Below, piece after piece: positions 1 through 6,427 of a stretch of DNA of 8,101 nucleotides. Source of the stretch: Candidatus Aalborgicola lynettensis. Lineage in GTDB: Bacteria > Pseudomonadota > Gammaproteobacteria > Burkholderiales > Burkholderiaceae_C. Within the stretch, counting starts at the first letter, position 1. Every line of letters begins with the position of its first letter. The notes beneath the pieces were generated by a model. The model was given only the letters and a program-made list of their open reading frames with translations, was not told the DNA's origin and searched no databases. The stretch is taken from contig JADJZE010000010.1 of the NCBI GenBank assembly GCA_016719405.1, positions 1-8,101 of the forward strand, read 5' to 3'. Made by a program: the position numbers and the translations under genes.

Positions 1-160
1 CTTGAGTACATCTTCGCACTCCAAAAAGGAGTGGGGCTTGCAACCCATTTGACCTGCCCCGACCGAAGATTTGCATCAGTGCGAACGATGGCCCTGACGG
101 TTGCGTGTGGCAGCCACCAGAATATTGGTATCGATGACAGGTTTGGGTGCCTTTATTCAT
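1..160 (-). pseudogene. PIN-domain toxin-like protein, 5' part, frameshifted and cut by window edge
   Basis: Read on the minus strand, this stretch gives the start of a PIN-domain protein of the type annotated as putative toxin-antitoxin toxin component (COG1569-like). The segments are KPVIDTNILVAATRNRQG, then SFALMQIFGRG, then QVKWVASPTPFLECEDVLK, which runs off the window at base 1. VIDTN carries the first catalytic Asp of PIN ribonucleases, and the Glu in the FLECEDVLK segment fits the conserved acidic position that follows. The three segments lie in different frames. One missing base near 99 and one missing G near 58 would join them. A third shift is needed to reach the likely ATG at 158-160. 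Family members act as Mg-dependent RNases, usually inhibited by a small antitoxin. I found no antitoxin upstream. The amino-acid pattern is intact between shifts, so sequencing error is as likely as real decay. Confidence 0.6.
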
Positions 161-718
161 ATCGCCGGTGATGGAGTATCCGTATGGATTGGAAAATGTC
201 AACTCGGATACTTGCTTCAATGCCGGCGACACGATTGGCGAGATCGCATTGGCCAGTGAGATGGGTGCCGATGGCGCTGGATATCGGCAAGACCATCCAC
301 CGCACCCACGCCTATGTGCTGGATGTGTGCCAGGACCAGAGGTGCGTTTCACGGCCAGCATGCCGCAGGGCAGGGTGCGTTTTGGCTTGCCGCAGCACGC
401 CTCACACTTTCTGTTTCCGCGTTTATGGCCCGAAGCGCAAGCAGATTGCGCCCCCACAACCCTCGGCTAGCCAAGCCTCACACTCAAGAACATTGTTATC
501 GCGTTCGTTGGCGGCACCCTTTGTCGCCCCTGGGCGTAGCGGGTACATAATTCGTTGCGGTTTTGCGACGCCCGTTTGACAAACCCGGCGAGGGCGGTTT
601 TTGTGCGTACGATGCAGCGTTTACATCCTGCGTGTACGCATAGGCCCGCAGGGGCAGGTTCGTGGCACCGTTGGGTGTTACCGCCGGGGGTTCCTTTTTG
701 TTTACCGGTTACCCATTC
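161..718. other. Gene-poor stretch between the PIN gene and the kinase; no identified gene
   Basis: No protein family could be recognised here on either strand. The plus strand has overlapping open frames between about 147 and 579. Some pieces look protein-like, for example GDTIGEIALASEMGADG near 225-275 and LDIGKTIHRTHAYVLD near 278-325. They lie in different frames and may be remnants of one frameshifted gene, but I cannot name it. The minus strand, where an antitoxin for the PIN gene might be expected, gives nothing recognisable. TTGACA at 576-581 resembles a -35 box but has no convincing -10 box at the right distance. A promoter for the kinase at 719 should lie somewhere in this stretch. 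Confidence 0.4.
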
Positions 719-2856
719 ATGCGTTTTTATTCCCTGCGGTTTCGGTGTTTTGGCTTGTTTTCGTCTGGCAGCTGTTGTTGATTCCCGCCGTGGCGGCCAG
801 TCGGTCATGGATGCCAGTGTGGTGGACGCGGCTTCGACCTCGCTGACCGGAATATTTCGCCGTGCTGGAGGACCCCGCTGGCGCCTTGACGCTGGCCGAT
901 GTGCAGCAACCGGACGTGGCAGCGCGCTTCATAAAGTGGCCAGGCGCCAGCCTCCGCCCTGACCTTGGGGTTTACCCGTTCGGCCTACTGGCTGCGCCTG
1001 CAGCTCGACAACCCGGGTGCGCAGTCTGTGCAGCGCATGCTGGAAATCGGTTACCCGCTGCTCTCCAACGTCCCCGTTTTTACCAGCCGGGGCCCACGGG
1101 GCACCCAATCCACCCAGACCGGCGGCGCGCCGGTTTGCCAGCCGCCCCTACGCCCACCGCTATTTTTATTCCCCTCACACTGCCCGCACAGACCCGCCAG
1201 GTGGTGTACGTGCGGCTGCAGTCAACCGACTCCATTGTGGTGCCAGCCCGGCTGTGGGGGGTGGCGGATTTCATGCTTATGAACGGGCGGACGGTGGCCG
1301 GCAAGGCCTGGGTTTTTTGGCATGGGTGCGGCCATGGTGCTGTTCAATTTGCTGCTGTTTGTGGTGCTGCGCGATGGCATTTTACCTGCTGTGTGTAATT
1401 TTGCCACCAGTATGTCGCGGGGCTGGCGGGCTCCAACGGCTTGCCCAAGGAATTTTTTGGCCGCAGTCCACCCAGTGGGCGGACGTGGCGCACTTTGTGT
1501 GTTATTCCATCTCGCTGGCGGTGTTGCTGCTGTTCATGCGGCGCATGCTCGACACCCGTGCCCTGATTCCCAAAACCGATGTTTTTATCCGCAGCGTGGC
1601 GGGTGCCTTGCTGCTCACGCCCATCGGCTTTGCGTTGGCACCGCAGCACCTGGGCGAGCCCACCGTGCTGCTGTGTGTGGTGGCGATTGTGACGACCCCT
1701 GTGCGTGGGCCTGTATTGCGCGCTGGTCAAGCGCCAGCGCAGCGCCATTTTTTTGCGACCGCTTTTCCATGTTCTGTTTTGGCGCAGCGGCATTGGCTTT
1801 TGCGGGGTTTGGGCTGGTTGCCGTCAATGCGCTGACCATCAACGCCGTGCAGGTGGGCTCCGCCTGGAAATGATTTTGCTGGCCATTGCCCCTGGCCGAC
1901 CGCTTCAACGAGTTGCGCAAGGAGAAGACCGTGCGCAGGGGCTGGCGCTGCAGGCCCAGCACGAGGCGCTGCGCTCGAACAGCGGGTGATTGAGGCCCTG
2001 CGCTCGTCCGAGAGGCTGCTGGAAGCGCGGTCAACGACCGCACCGCCGAGTTGCGCGCCACCATCGACCGGCTCAAGCAAACCCAGGCCGATTTGGTGCA
2101 GGCCGACAAGCTGGCCTCACTCGGGGCGCTGGTGGCGGGTGTGGCGCACGAGCTCAACACGCCCATTGGCAACGCGCTGGTAACGGCATCGGCCCTGGAG
2201 GACGCCACCCGCGCGCTGGAGGCCTCCATGGTGCGGGGTGAAATGCGCAAGTCAACCCTGACCTATTTTGTGGAAAGTACGGTGCCCATGGCGGAGCTGA
2301 TCGGGCGCTCATGCCGCCGCGCGGCCGACCTCATCCACAGTTTCAAGCAGGTGGCGGTGGACCAGACCTCCGAGCAGCGCCGTACCTTCGATTTGAACCA
2401 ACTGGTGGAAGACAACATTGCCGCACTGCGCCCCCAGCTTTCGCGATCTGCCGTGGGTGATTGCGGTCGACATTCCCGCAGGTATTGCTTGCGATAGTTA
2501 CCCAGGGGCCGTTGGGCCAGGTGATTGGCAATATTGTTCACAACGCCATGACCCACGCCTTCAGGGGCCGCAGCGCGGGCACCCTGACGGTGGCCGCCAC
2601 GCTGCAGTCCGACTGGGTGGAGATAACCTTTGCCGACGACGGCAATGGCATGGACAGCACCGTGCTGGGGCGCATTTTTGAGCCGTTTTACACCACCCGT
2701 TTTGGCCAGGGTGGCTCCGGGCTGGGTTTGTCCATTTCACTGAATCTGGTGACCGGTGTGCTGGGCGGCTCCTTGCAGGTTGCGTCAGAACCGGGTCGGG
2801 GTTCGCGTTTTACGCTGCGCCTGCCGCTGCAAGCGCCCAGCAGCGTAACGGTGTAA
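719..2856 (+). pseudogene. Membrane sensor histidine kinase with 7TMR-DISM sensor, split over many frames
   Basis: The conceptual protein is about 710 residues. In order it has: a signal-peptide-like stretch (LVFVWQLLLIPAVAAS, about 750-800); a periplasmic domain resembling 7TMR-DISMED2 (FAVLEDPAGALTLADVQ about 855-905, GFTRSAYWLRLQLDNPGA about 965-1020, VVYVRLQSTDSIVVPARLWG 1203-1262); a multi-spanning membrane region about 1310-1880; a short helical linker (ADRFNELRKEK); and a full kinase core. The H-box is VAHELNTPIG with the phospho-accepting His at 2147-2149. The N-box NIVHNAMTHAF has its Asn at 2542-2544. DDGNGM lies at 2635-2652, FEPFYTTRF at 2677-2703 and GGSGLGLSIS at 2710-2739. Family members autophosphorylate at the inner membrane and pass phosphate to a response regulator. 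No regulator or receiver domain is present here, and the ligand is unknown. At least ten frame changes break it before 2510, while 2510-2856 is clean. All key motifs survive, so sequencing error is a serious alternative to pseudogene. The ATG at 719 is the likely start but lacks a clear ribosome binding site. Confidence 0.75.
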
Positions 2857-2882
2857 TGGCGTAGCGGTGTTACGCCGTTACG
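2844..2882. terminator. Hairpin between the convergent kinase and ABC transporter genes, possible terminator
   Basis: An inverted repeat has a left arm CGTAACGGTGTAA starting at 2844 and a right arm TTACGCCGTTACG ending at 2882. It forms a 13-bp stem with one G-U wobble, around a loop of about 13 bases. It overlaps the stop codon of the kinase (TAA at 2854-2856) and lies at the meeting point of two convergent transcription units. There is no run of T after either arm, so it is not a classical intrinsic terminator. It could slow polymerase or protect 3' ends. The right arm is also part of the duplicated murI 3' end. Confidence 0.35.
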
Positions 2883-2961
2883 GTGGCGGCGCAATCTCCA
2901 GCGCCTGCACCTGTACCGGCACCGCCCACTGCAGGGCCTGGGCTTGGCCGGTGGTGCAAAA
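2878..2961 (-). pseudogene. Orphan copy of the murI 3' end
   Basis: On the minus strand, just after the permease stop codon, an open stretch reads FCTTGQAQALQWAV at its start and VQALEIAPPP followed by TAA (2878-2880) at its end. The true murI at 5464-5322 reads FCTTGQAQALQSAV and, after repair of one frame change, VQEIAPPP with TAA. At DNA level two blocks match: 2876-2898 against 5320-5342 (one difference in 23 bases) and 2930-2961 against 5433-5464 (one difference in 32). The copy lacks about 60 bases between the blocks and has no upstream MurI core, no catalytic residues and no start codon of its own. It is therefore a 3' fragment left by duplication or recombination. Read in the permease frame, the same DNA gives unrelated protein. 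Confidence 0.75.
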
Positions 2962-3004
2962 ACGCCAGCACTGCGGTGTCCACTGGGCGCGTGCAAGGGT
3001 TCCA

Positions 3005-4330
3005 TTACGCGGGGGTGTTTTGCGCGTGCGGCGTGCTTGCCAGCCAGCGCCAGCGCAACAAACCCAGGGCCATCAACACGTGCACGGCCGCGGCAACCAG
3101 TGCCGTGGCGCCGGTTGCCAGCAAGGGCTGTGCAAACCCACGCAAAAGCGTGAGCCCGGCCGCGCCCAAAAGCCAGGGCACCAGCCCGTGCAACACCAGC
3201 ATGAGTGTCATAAACGCCAGCACAGGGCGCCGGCTGGTGACGGAAAACGCAAAGAACAAGGCCAGTGCACAGTCGCGCACGATGAGCAACACCAAGCTGA
3301 CGGGGCTCTGCCCAATCAGCCCGGCCACCGCGTGGGGCCAGGCGGTGTAGGGGTTCAGCGCGTACAGCGACAACACAGCGAAAGGCAGGGCCAAGGCCAG
3401 GGTGGTGGGCCAGCGTGGCAGTTGCAGCAGTGCGCTGCGCAACTGGTCGGCCTGTAGCCGGTGCACTACGCGCTGCCACAGCGGGCGCGGCTGCGGCTCG
3501 GTCAGTAATGCAAAATAAGTCATTGCCGTACAGGTGCCCAAGCCCACTATGGCGAACACCGCCGAGTGGCGGGTGGGGGCAAATCCGCTCAGGTAGGCGG
3601 TGCTGAACAAGGCCAGCGCGGGCCAGCCCCACGGCAACTGGCGCACTGCCAAAATCTCGGCCATCGAGCGCCAGGCCCCAATGACGGTGCAAACCGTGAA
3701 AAACGCCAGCGATGCCACAAAAAAATCGGGTGCGCTCCAGCCTGTGTTCCACCAGACGATGTCTTCACCCCGCAAGGCCGCTGAGGTTGGCCCTGCGGCA
3801 TACAGCAGTACCAAAACAAACGTCCAGGCACCGCCACGGCGGGCAATTTTGCCCCCCGACTTGGCCAGTTGCAGGTTCACCGCCATCAGCAAGGCGTGCA
3901 AAAAAATGCCGACCAAAATGCTGCCCAGTACCGCATGCGCCAACAGCGGCGGAAAACCACCGAGCCATGCGCCGGGAATGGCGATCAGCAGACACAAAGC
4001 GCCACCGTACCACCCGTAGGCCGTGGCGCCTGCCAACTTGCCCCAGGTCATGGCCCACGGTTGCATGGCGCTCATGCGCTGCTGATCCCAGGTGCGGTCG
4101 CTGATTTCGTCCATCACACTGGCACCTGCAGCCATGGTGCCCATGCCCCATACCAGTGCTACAAACAACACAGCACCGGCGCTGGCCAGGGCCACGGCAA
4201 TGGCCTGCGCCGATTGGGTACTGGCGGACAAATACACCGCCGCAAAGCCCACCAATAGCAACAGGGGCAGTACGCCCAGGCGCGTGGTGGAGAACTGCAG
4301 CCAGAGTTGGCGTTGGAATTCCGGGTTCAT
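3005..4330 (-). CDS. ABC-2-type transporter permease
   Basis: A 441-residue, strongly hydrophobic inner-membrane protein with about ten to twelve predicted spanning helices (for example residues 18-36, 43-69, 101-121, 127-152, 258-278, 312-331, 372-398). Between helices two and three, residues 74-98 contain DEISDRTWDQQRMSAMQPWA followed by a GK. This resembles the cytoplasmic coupling segment of ABC-2 permeases (acidic-x-x-x-RTW...GK), which contacts the ATPase. The ATG at 4328-4330 overlaps the ATPase stop as ATGA and there is no Shine-Dalgarno of its own, so translation is probably coupled. The frame stays open further upstream inside the ATPase gene, but the MNPEFQRQLW start fits this context. 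It presumably forms a transporter with the ATPase. The substrate (drug, lipid, peptide or export of another compound) cannot be told. It is unbroken, unlike the genes at either end of the window. Confidence 0.85.
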   Translation of the reverse strand: MNPEFQRQLWLQFSTTRLGVLPLLLLVGFAAVYLSASTQSAQAIAVALASAGAVLFVALVWGMGTMAAGASVMDEISDRTWDQQRMSAMQPWAMTWGKLAGATAYGWYGGALCLLIAIPGAWLGGFPPLLAHAVLGSILVGIFLHALLMAVNLQLAKSGGKIARRGGAWTFVLVLLYAAGPTSAALRGEDIVWWNTGWSAPDFFVASLAFFTVCTVIGAWRSMAEILAVRQLPWGWPALALFSTAYLSGFAPTRHSAVFAIVGLGTCTAMTYFALLTEPQPRPLWQRVVHRLQADQLRSALLQLPRWPTTLALALPFAVLSLYALNPYTAWPHAVAGLIGQSPVSLVLLIVRDCALALFFAFSVTSRRPVLAFMTLMLVLHGLVPWLLGAAGLTLLRGFAQPLLATGATALVAAAVHVLMALGLLRWRWLASTPHAQNTPA

Positions 4331-5298
4331 GCGGGTGTTCTCGCGGGTTGTTGCCCGGCGCGCTGGGCCGCCAGTGATTTCAGGTAAGACTGTTGCAGGT
4401 TCTCGGCAAGGGGGCTTATGGTGACCAGTGAATGCCCCGCTGTGACACACGCCCGCACCAGGGCGGCTTGCGCAGTGGCATTGCCAAAAAACCCGATCTC
4501 CACCGCGTTGCCATGCACTTCAATGACACGCACAGGGGCTTGGGCTTGCAGCCAGGGTGCCACGCTGGCGGCGTCGGCAACAAACTCCAGCCGCAAGCTG
4601 CGCTCCACCGTGTCATGCGTGGCGGGGGCGCTGTGGCCCAGGGCGCGGTGCTCCAGCACGCGGCCCTGGTTGAGGGCCAGCATGTGGGTGGAATATTCGT
4701 CCAGCTCGGCCAGAATGTGGCTCGACACCAGCAAGGTCATGCCCTGGGCCTGTAGCACCTTGAACACGCTGGCCAAAGCACTGCGTGCTTCCGGATCCAG
4801 GCCGCTGGCGGGTTCATCGAGCAGCAGCACCTGGGGCGTATGAATAATCGCCTGGCCAATGGCCAGCCGCTGGCGTTGCCCGCGCGACAAGGTGCTGGCC
4901 AGGTGGTGCAACTTGTCGTCCAGGCCCATGCGCTGGGCCGTGGTGTGCACGGCTGGGGCTACGGCGGCGGTGGGCAAGCCTTGCGAGCGCGCCGCGTAGG
5001 CCAGGCCTTGCGCCACCGTCAAGTCGCTGTACAGGCCAAAGTTGTCCGACAGATAGCCCATCAGGCGGTGCACTGCACGCGGGTGCTCGTACACGTCAAG
5101 TCCGGCCACCCGCACGGTGCCCGACAGGGGGGTCTCCAGTGCGGCGATGCAGCGCAGCAAGGTGGTTTTACCCGCGCCATTGGGGCCAACCAGCGCGGTC
5201 ACAGTGCCCGGCTGAATGGACAGGCGCACGCTGTTGAGTGCGCGAAAACCAGGGTAGTCAAAGGTCAGGTCAAAAACTTCAATGATGGGTGGGCTCAA
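4327..5298 (-). CDS. ABC transporter ATP-binding protein
   Basis: A 323-residue cytoplasmic ATPase that powers the adjacent permease. Visible motifs are Walker A GPNGAGKTT (residues 38-46), signature LSRGQ (137-141), Walker B VLLLDEP (157-163) with the catalytic Glu at 162, D-loop SGLD (165-168) and H-loop His at 194 (SSH). Residues from about 220 to 323 form a C-terminal extension of the kind seen in ATPases that work with ABC-2 permeases (CcmA/BcrA-like architecture). The start is TTG at 5296-5298, chosen because AAAGGAG (5304-5310) lies five bases upstream and no in-frame ATG suits. It begins about 25 bases after the repaired murI stop, so it may be co-transcribed with murI. Its end overlaps the permease start by ATGA. 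The frame is clean. The exact transport family remains uncertain. Confidence 0.92.
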   Translation of the reverse strand: MSPPIIEVFDLTFDYPGFRALNSVRLSIQPGTVTALVGPNGAGKTTLLRCIAALETPLSGTVRVAGLDVYEHPRAVHRLMGYLSDNFGLYSDLTVAQGLAYAARSQGLPTAAVAPAVHTTAQRMGLDDKLHHLASTLSRGQRQRLAIGQAIIHTPQVLLLDEPASGLDPEARSALASVFKVLQAQGMTLLVSSHILAELDEYSTHMLALNQGRVLEHRALGHSAPATHDTVERSLRLEFVADAASVAPWLQAQAPVRVIEVHGNAVEIGFFGNATAQAALVRACVTAGHSLVTISPLAENLQQSYLKSLAAQRAGQQPARTPA

Positions 5299-5303
5299 AC
5301 GAA

Positions 5304-5310
5304 CTCCTTT
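5304..5310 (-). promoter_or_regulatory. Shine-Dalgarno AAAGGAG for the ABC ATPase
   Basis: On the minus strand AAAGGAG is followed by five bases and then TTG (5296-5298), the first codon of the ATPase. This near-perfect spacing decides the unusual TTG start. It sits immediately after the GTAACG palindrome and the murI 3' end. Confidence 0.75.
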
Positions 5311-5312
5311 GG

Positions 5313-5325
5313 GTAACGGCGTTAC
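5313..5325. repeat. Perfect GTAACG-G-CGTTAC palindrome at the murI end
   Basis: Six-base arms GTAACG and CGTTAC flank a single central base. The element covers the repaired murI stop codon (TAA on the minus strand at 5322-5324) and stands just upstream of the ATPase ribosome binding site. The arms are the same as the outermost six bases of the hairpin at 2844-2882, and both lie at the murI 3' end copies. A one-base loop is too tight for a stable RNA hairpin, so it is more likely a DNA palindrome or a relic of the longer hairpin. Confidence 0.55.
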
Positions 5326-5464
5326 GGTGGTGGCGCAATCTCTTGCACTTGCGTCAGCAGTGGCCCCTGCACAAGCGCCAGCCCCTGCGACTGCCCTGCG
5401 GCTGCAGTTGCAGCCAGCGTTGCACGGCCGATTGCAGGGCCTGCGCTTGGCCGGTGGTGCAAAA
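5320..5464 (-). repeat. Direct repeat, murI-side copy of the duplicated 3' end
   Basis: This is the in-place partner of the fragment at 2876-2961, in the same orientation. Matching blocks are 5320-5342 (one difference in 23 bases) and 5433-5464 (one difference in 32). Between the blocks this copy has 90 bases where the other has 31. The 59-base difference becomes a whole number of codons (60) if one base is missing here. That agrees with the single-base frame change inferred for the end of murI. The two copies bracket the ABC transporter pair. Confidence 0.75.
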
Positions 5465-6343
5465 CGTCACCCCGGCCAAGTCCGTTTGCGCTGGTGGGTG
5501 GGGAGGCGCAGTGGGCGCGGTCGTCGGCGTAGTTTCCGGTGCGATTACCGGTGCGGCTTGCGGGGTGTTTGCCGGCGTGCTTGCCGTGGGGCCGGGCTGG
5601 GTGGTGGAGGTGGGGGAGGGCGGCGCGGCGTTCAGCCAGCCGCGCTCGTGCAGCAGGCGCCGGGTTTGGCGCGCCACCTGGGCGCCGCCTTCGATAAAGG
5701 TGACGTTCGCACCGGTGGTGCGGCGCAACACATCGGCCACAAAGGGGTAGTGGGTGCAGCCCAGCACCAGCGTGTCGATCTGCCCGGTTTCAGTGCCAAA
5801 AGTGCCCATTGCGCCCGTGTAGTGTGCGCAAGCAGCTCCTATTTTTGTAGCATCGTCGCGTTCGATGGCGTCCGCCAAGCCGTCGCAGGCTTGCAGCACA
5901 AAGGTGGATTGGCCGTGCAGGCTGGCCAGCAGGGTGCGGAATTTTTCGCTGTTCAGCGTGCCACGGGTGGCCATCACACCCACGGTTTTGGTGTGGCTGT
6001 GGGCGCAAGCGGGTTTCAAGGCCGGTTCGATGCCCACGATGGGCAGCTCCGGGTAGTCCTGGCGCAGCAGCTTGATGGCCGCCGCCGTGGCGGTGTTGCA
6101 GGCCACCACCAGTGCCTTGATGTGGTGCTGTGCCAGCAGGTAACAGGTAATGGCGTGCGAGCGCGCAATGATGTGGCTGTCGTCGCGCTCGCCGTAGGGT
6201 GCGTGGCCGCTGTCGGCAATATAGACAAAACGCTCCAGTGGCAACTCGGCACGCAGAGCGCGCAGCACACTCAGGCCCCCAACACCACTGTCAAACACGC
6301 CAATCGGGTCGGCACACCGGCGCATGGGTGCGGAGTCGGTCAT
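5354..6343 (-). CDS. murI: Glutamate racemase
   Basis: MurI converts L-glutamate to D-glutamate for peptidoglycan in the cytoplasm, without a cofactor, using two cysteines. The motifs are IGVFDSGVGGLSVL (residues 14-27; Asp18 and Ser19), ADSGHAPYGER (43-53), ACNTA with catalytic Cys82, GCTHYP with catalytic Cys196 and His198, and IEGG (218-220 region). As written it has 329 residues, longer than the usual 260-290. Most of the excess is a Pro/Thr/Ala-rich stretch (residues about 240-288) between the catalytic core and the final FCTTGQAQALQ segment. The last residues as written (RRGWRLCRGHC) look out of frame. Adding one base near 5385 would continue to QEIAPPP and a stop at 5322-5324. Residues 164-182 are encoded by a dispersed repeat (5798-5853). 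The start is ATG at 6341-6343, with residue 7 (Met) as an alternative; neither has a strong ribosome binding site. It lies downstream of fumarase and just upstream of the ABC ATPase. Confidence 0.92.
   Translation of the reverse strand: MTDSAPMRRCADPIGVFDSGVGGLSVLRALRAELPLERFVYIADSGHAPYGERDDSHIIARSHAITCYLLAQHHIKALVVACNTATAAAIKLLRQDYPELPIVGIEPALKPACAHSHTKTVGVMATRGTLNSEKFRTLLASLHGQSTFVLQACDGLADAIERDDATKIGAACAHYTGAMGTFGTETGQIDTLVLGCTHYPFVADVLRRTTGANVTFIEGGAQVARQTRRLLHERGWLNAAPPSPTSTTQPGPTASTPANTPQAAPVIAPETTPTTAPTAPPHPPAQTDLAGVTFCTTGQAQALQSAVQRWLQLQPQGSRRGWRLCRGHC
5798..5853 (-). repeat. Dispersed palindromic repeat, copy inside murI
   Basis: On the minus strand this segment begins ATGCTA, continues to AGCTGCTTGCGC, then an 11-base loop, GCGCAA, and ends GGCACTTTT. 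The copy at 6361-6416 has the same order and the same spacings, with 20 of the first 28 bases identical, the TTGCGC/GCGCAA arms identical and the T-run retained. Here the element lies wholly within the murI coding frame and encodes residues 164-182, in a helix-loop region between the two catalytic cysteines. That both arms and loop length agree makes chance unlikely, although the loop sequence is diverged. Confidence 0.6.
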
Positions 6344-6360
6344 GTGCGTGAAGTGCCGTG

Positions 6361-6416
6361 ATGCTATTGTTTTAATAGCTGCTTGCGCGCGTGGGACGTG
6401 CGCAAACGGCTATTTT
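6361..6416 (+). repeat. Dispersed palindromic repeat in the fumarase-murI gap
   Basis: This intergenic copy starts ATGCTATTG and includes an imperfect long hairpin from 6374 to 6414. The outer arms are AATAGC/GCTATT (6374-6379 and 6409-6414). The inner arms TGCGCGCG/CGTGCGCA (6384-6391 and 6397-6404) pair with one G-U wobble and a five-base loop. T residues follow on the plus strand. It resembles an abundant intergenic repeat that I recall from Comamonadaceae genomes; the family assignment is from memory. It separates the fumarase stop (6428) from the murI start (6343). It could fold in either transcript and modulate read-through, but on the minus strand no U-tract follows the hairpin. Confidence 0.6.
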
Positions 6417-6427
6417 TGCCATATTTT

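Noticed and set aside
576..613. Possible sigma-70 promoter starting with TTGACA
   Set aside because: No acceptable -10 box lies 16-18 bases downstream. TACGAT at 608-613 is 26 bases away, so the match to -35 alone is not enough.
467..808. Minus-strand open frame of 113 residues opposite the kinase start
   Set aside because: It overlaps the signal-peptide region of the kinase, has no family features and is rich in Arg, Lys and Gln as shadow frames of GC-rich DNA often are.
2867..3457. Plus-strand open frame rich in Gln, Gly and Arg
   Set aside because: It is antisense to the permease 3' part and the orphan murI end, and its composition is that of a complementary frame of hydrophobic coding DNA.
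2688..3752. Minus-strand open frame of 354 residues
   Set aside because: It covers the kinase ATPase domain and part of the permease gene in another frame. Its composition (many His, Arg, Ala) and lack of motifs mark it as a shadow.
5282..6361. Plus-strand open frame of 359 residues across murI
   Set aside because: It is antisense to murI, which has all catalytic motifs. The plus-strand product is Gly-, Gln- and His-rich with no recognisable domain.
6374..6414. Intrinsic terminator for fumarase
   Set aside because: The hairpin is clear, but on the minus strand no run of U follows it, and a diverged copy occurs inside murI. It is better described as a dispersed repeat, though it may still affect read-through.
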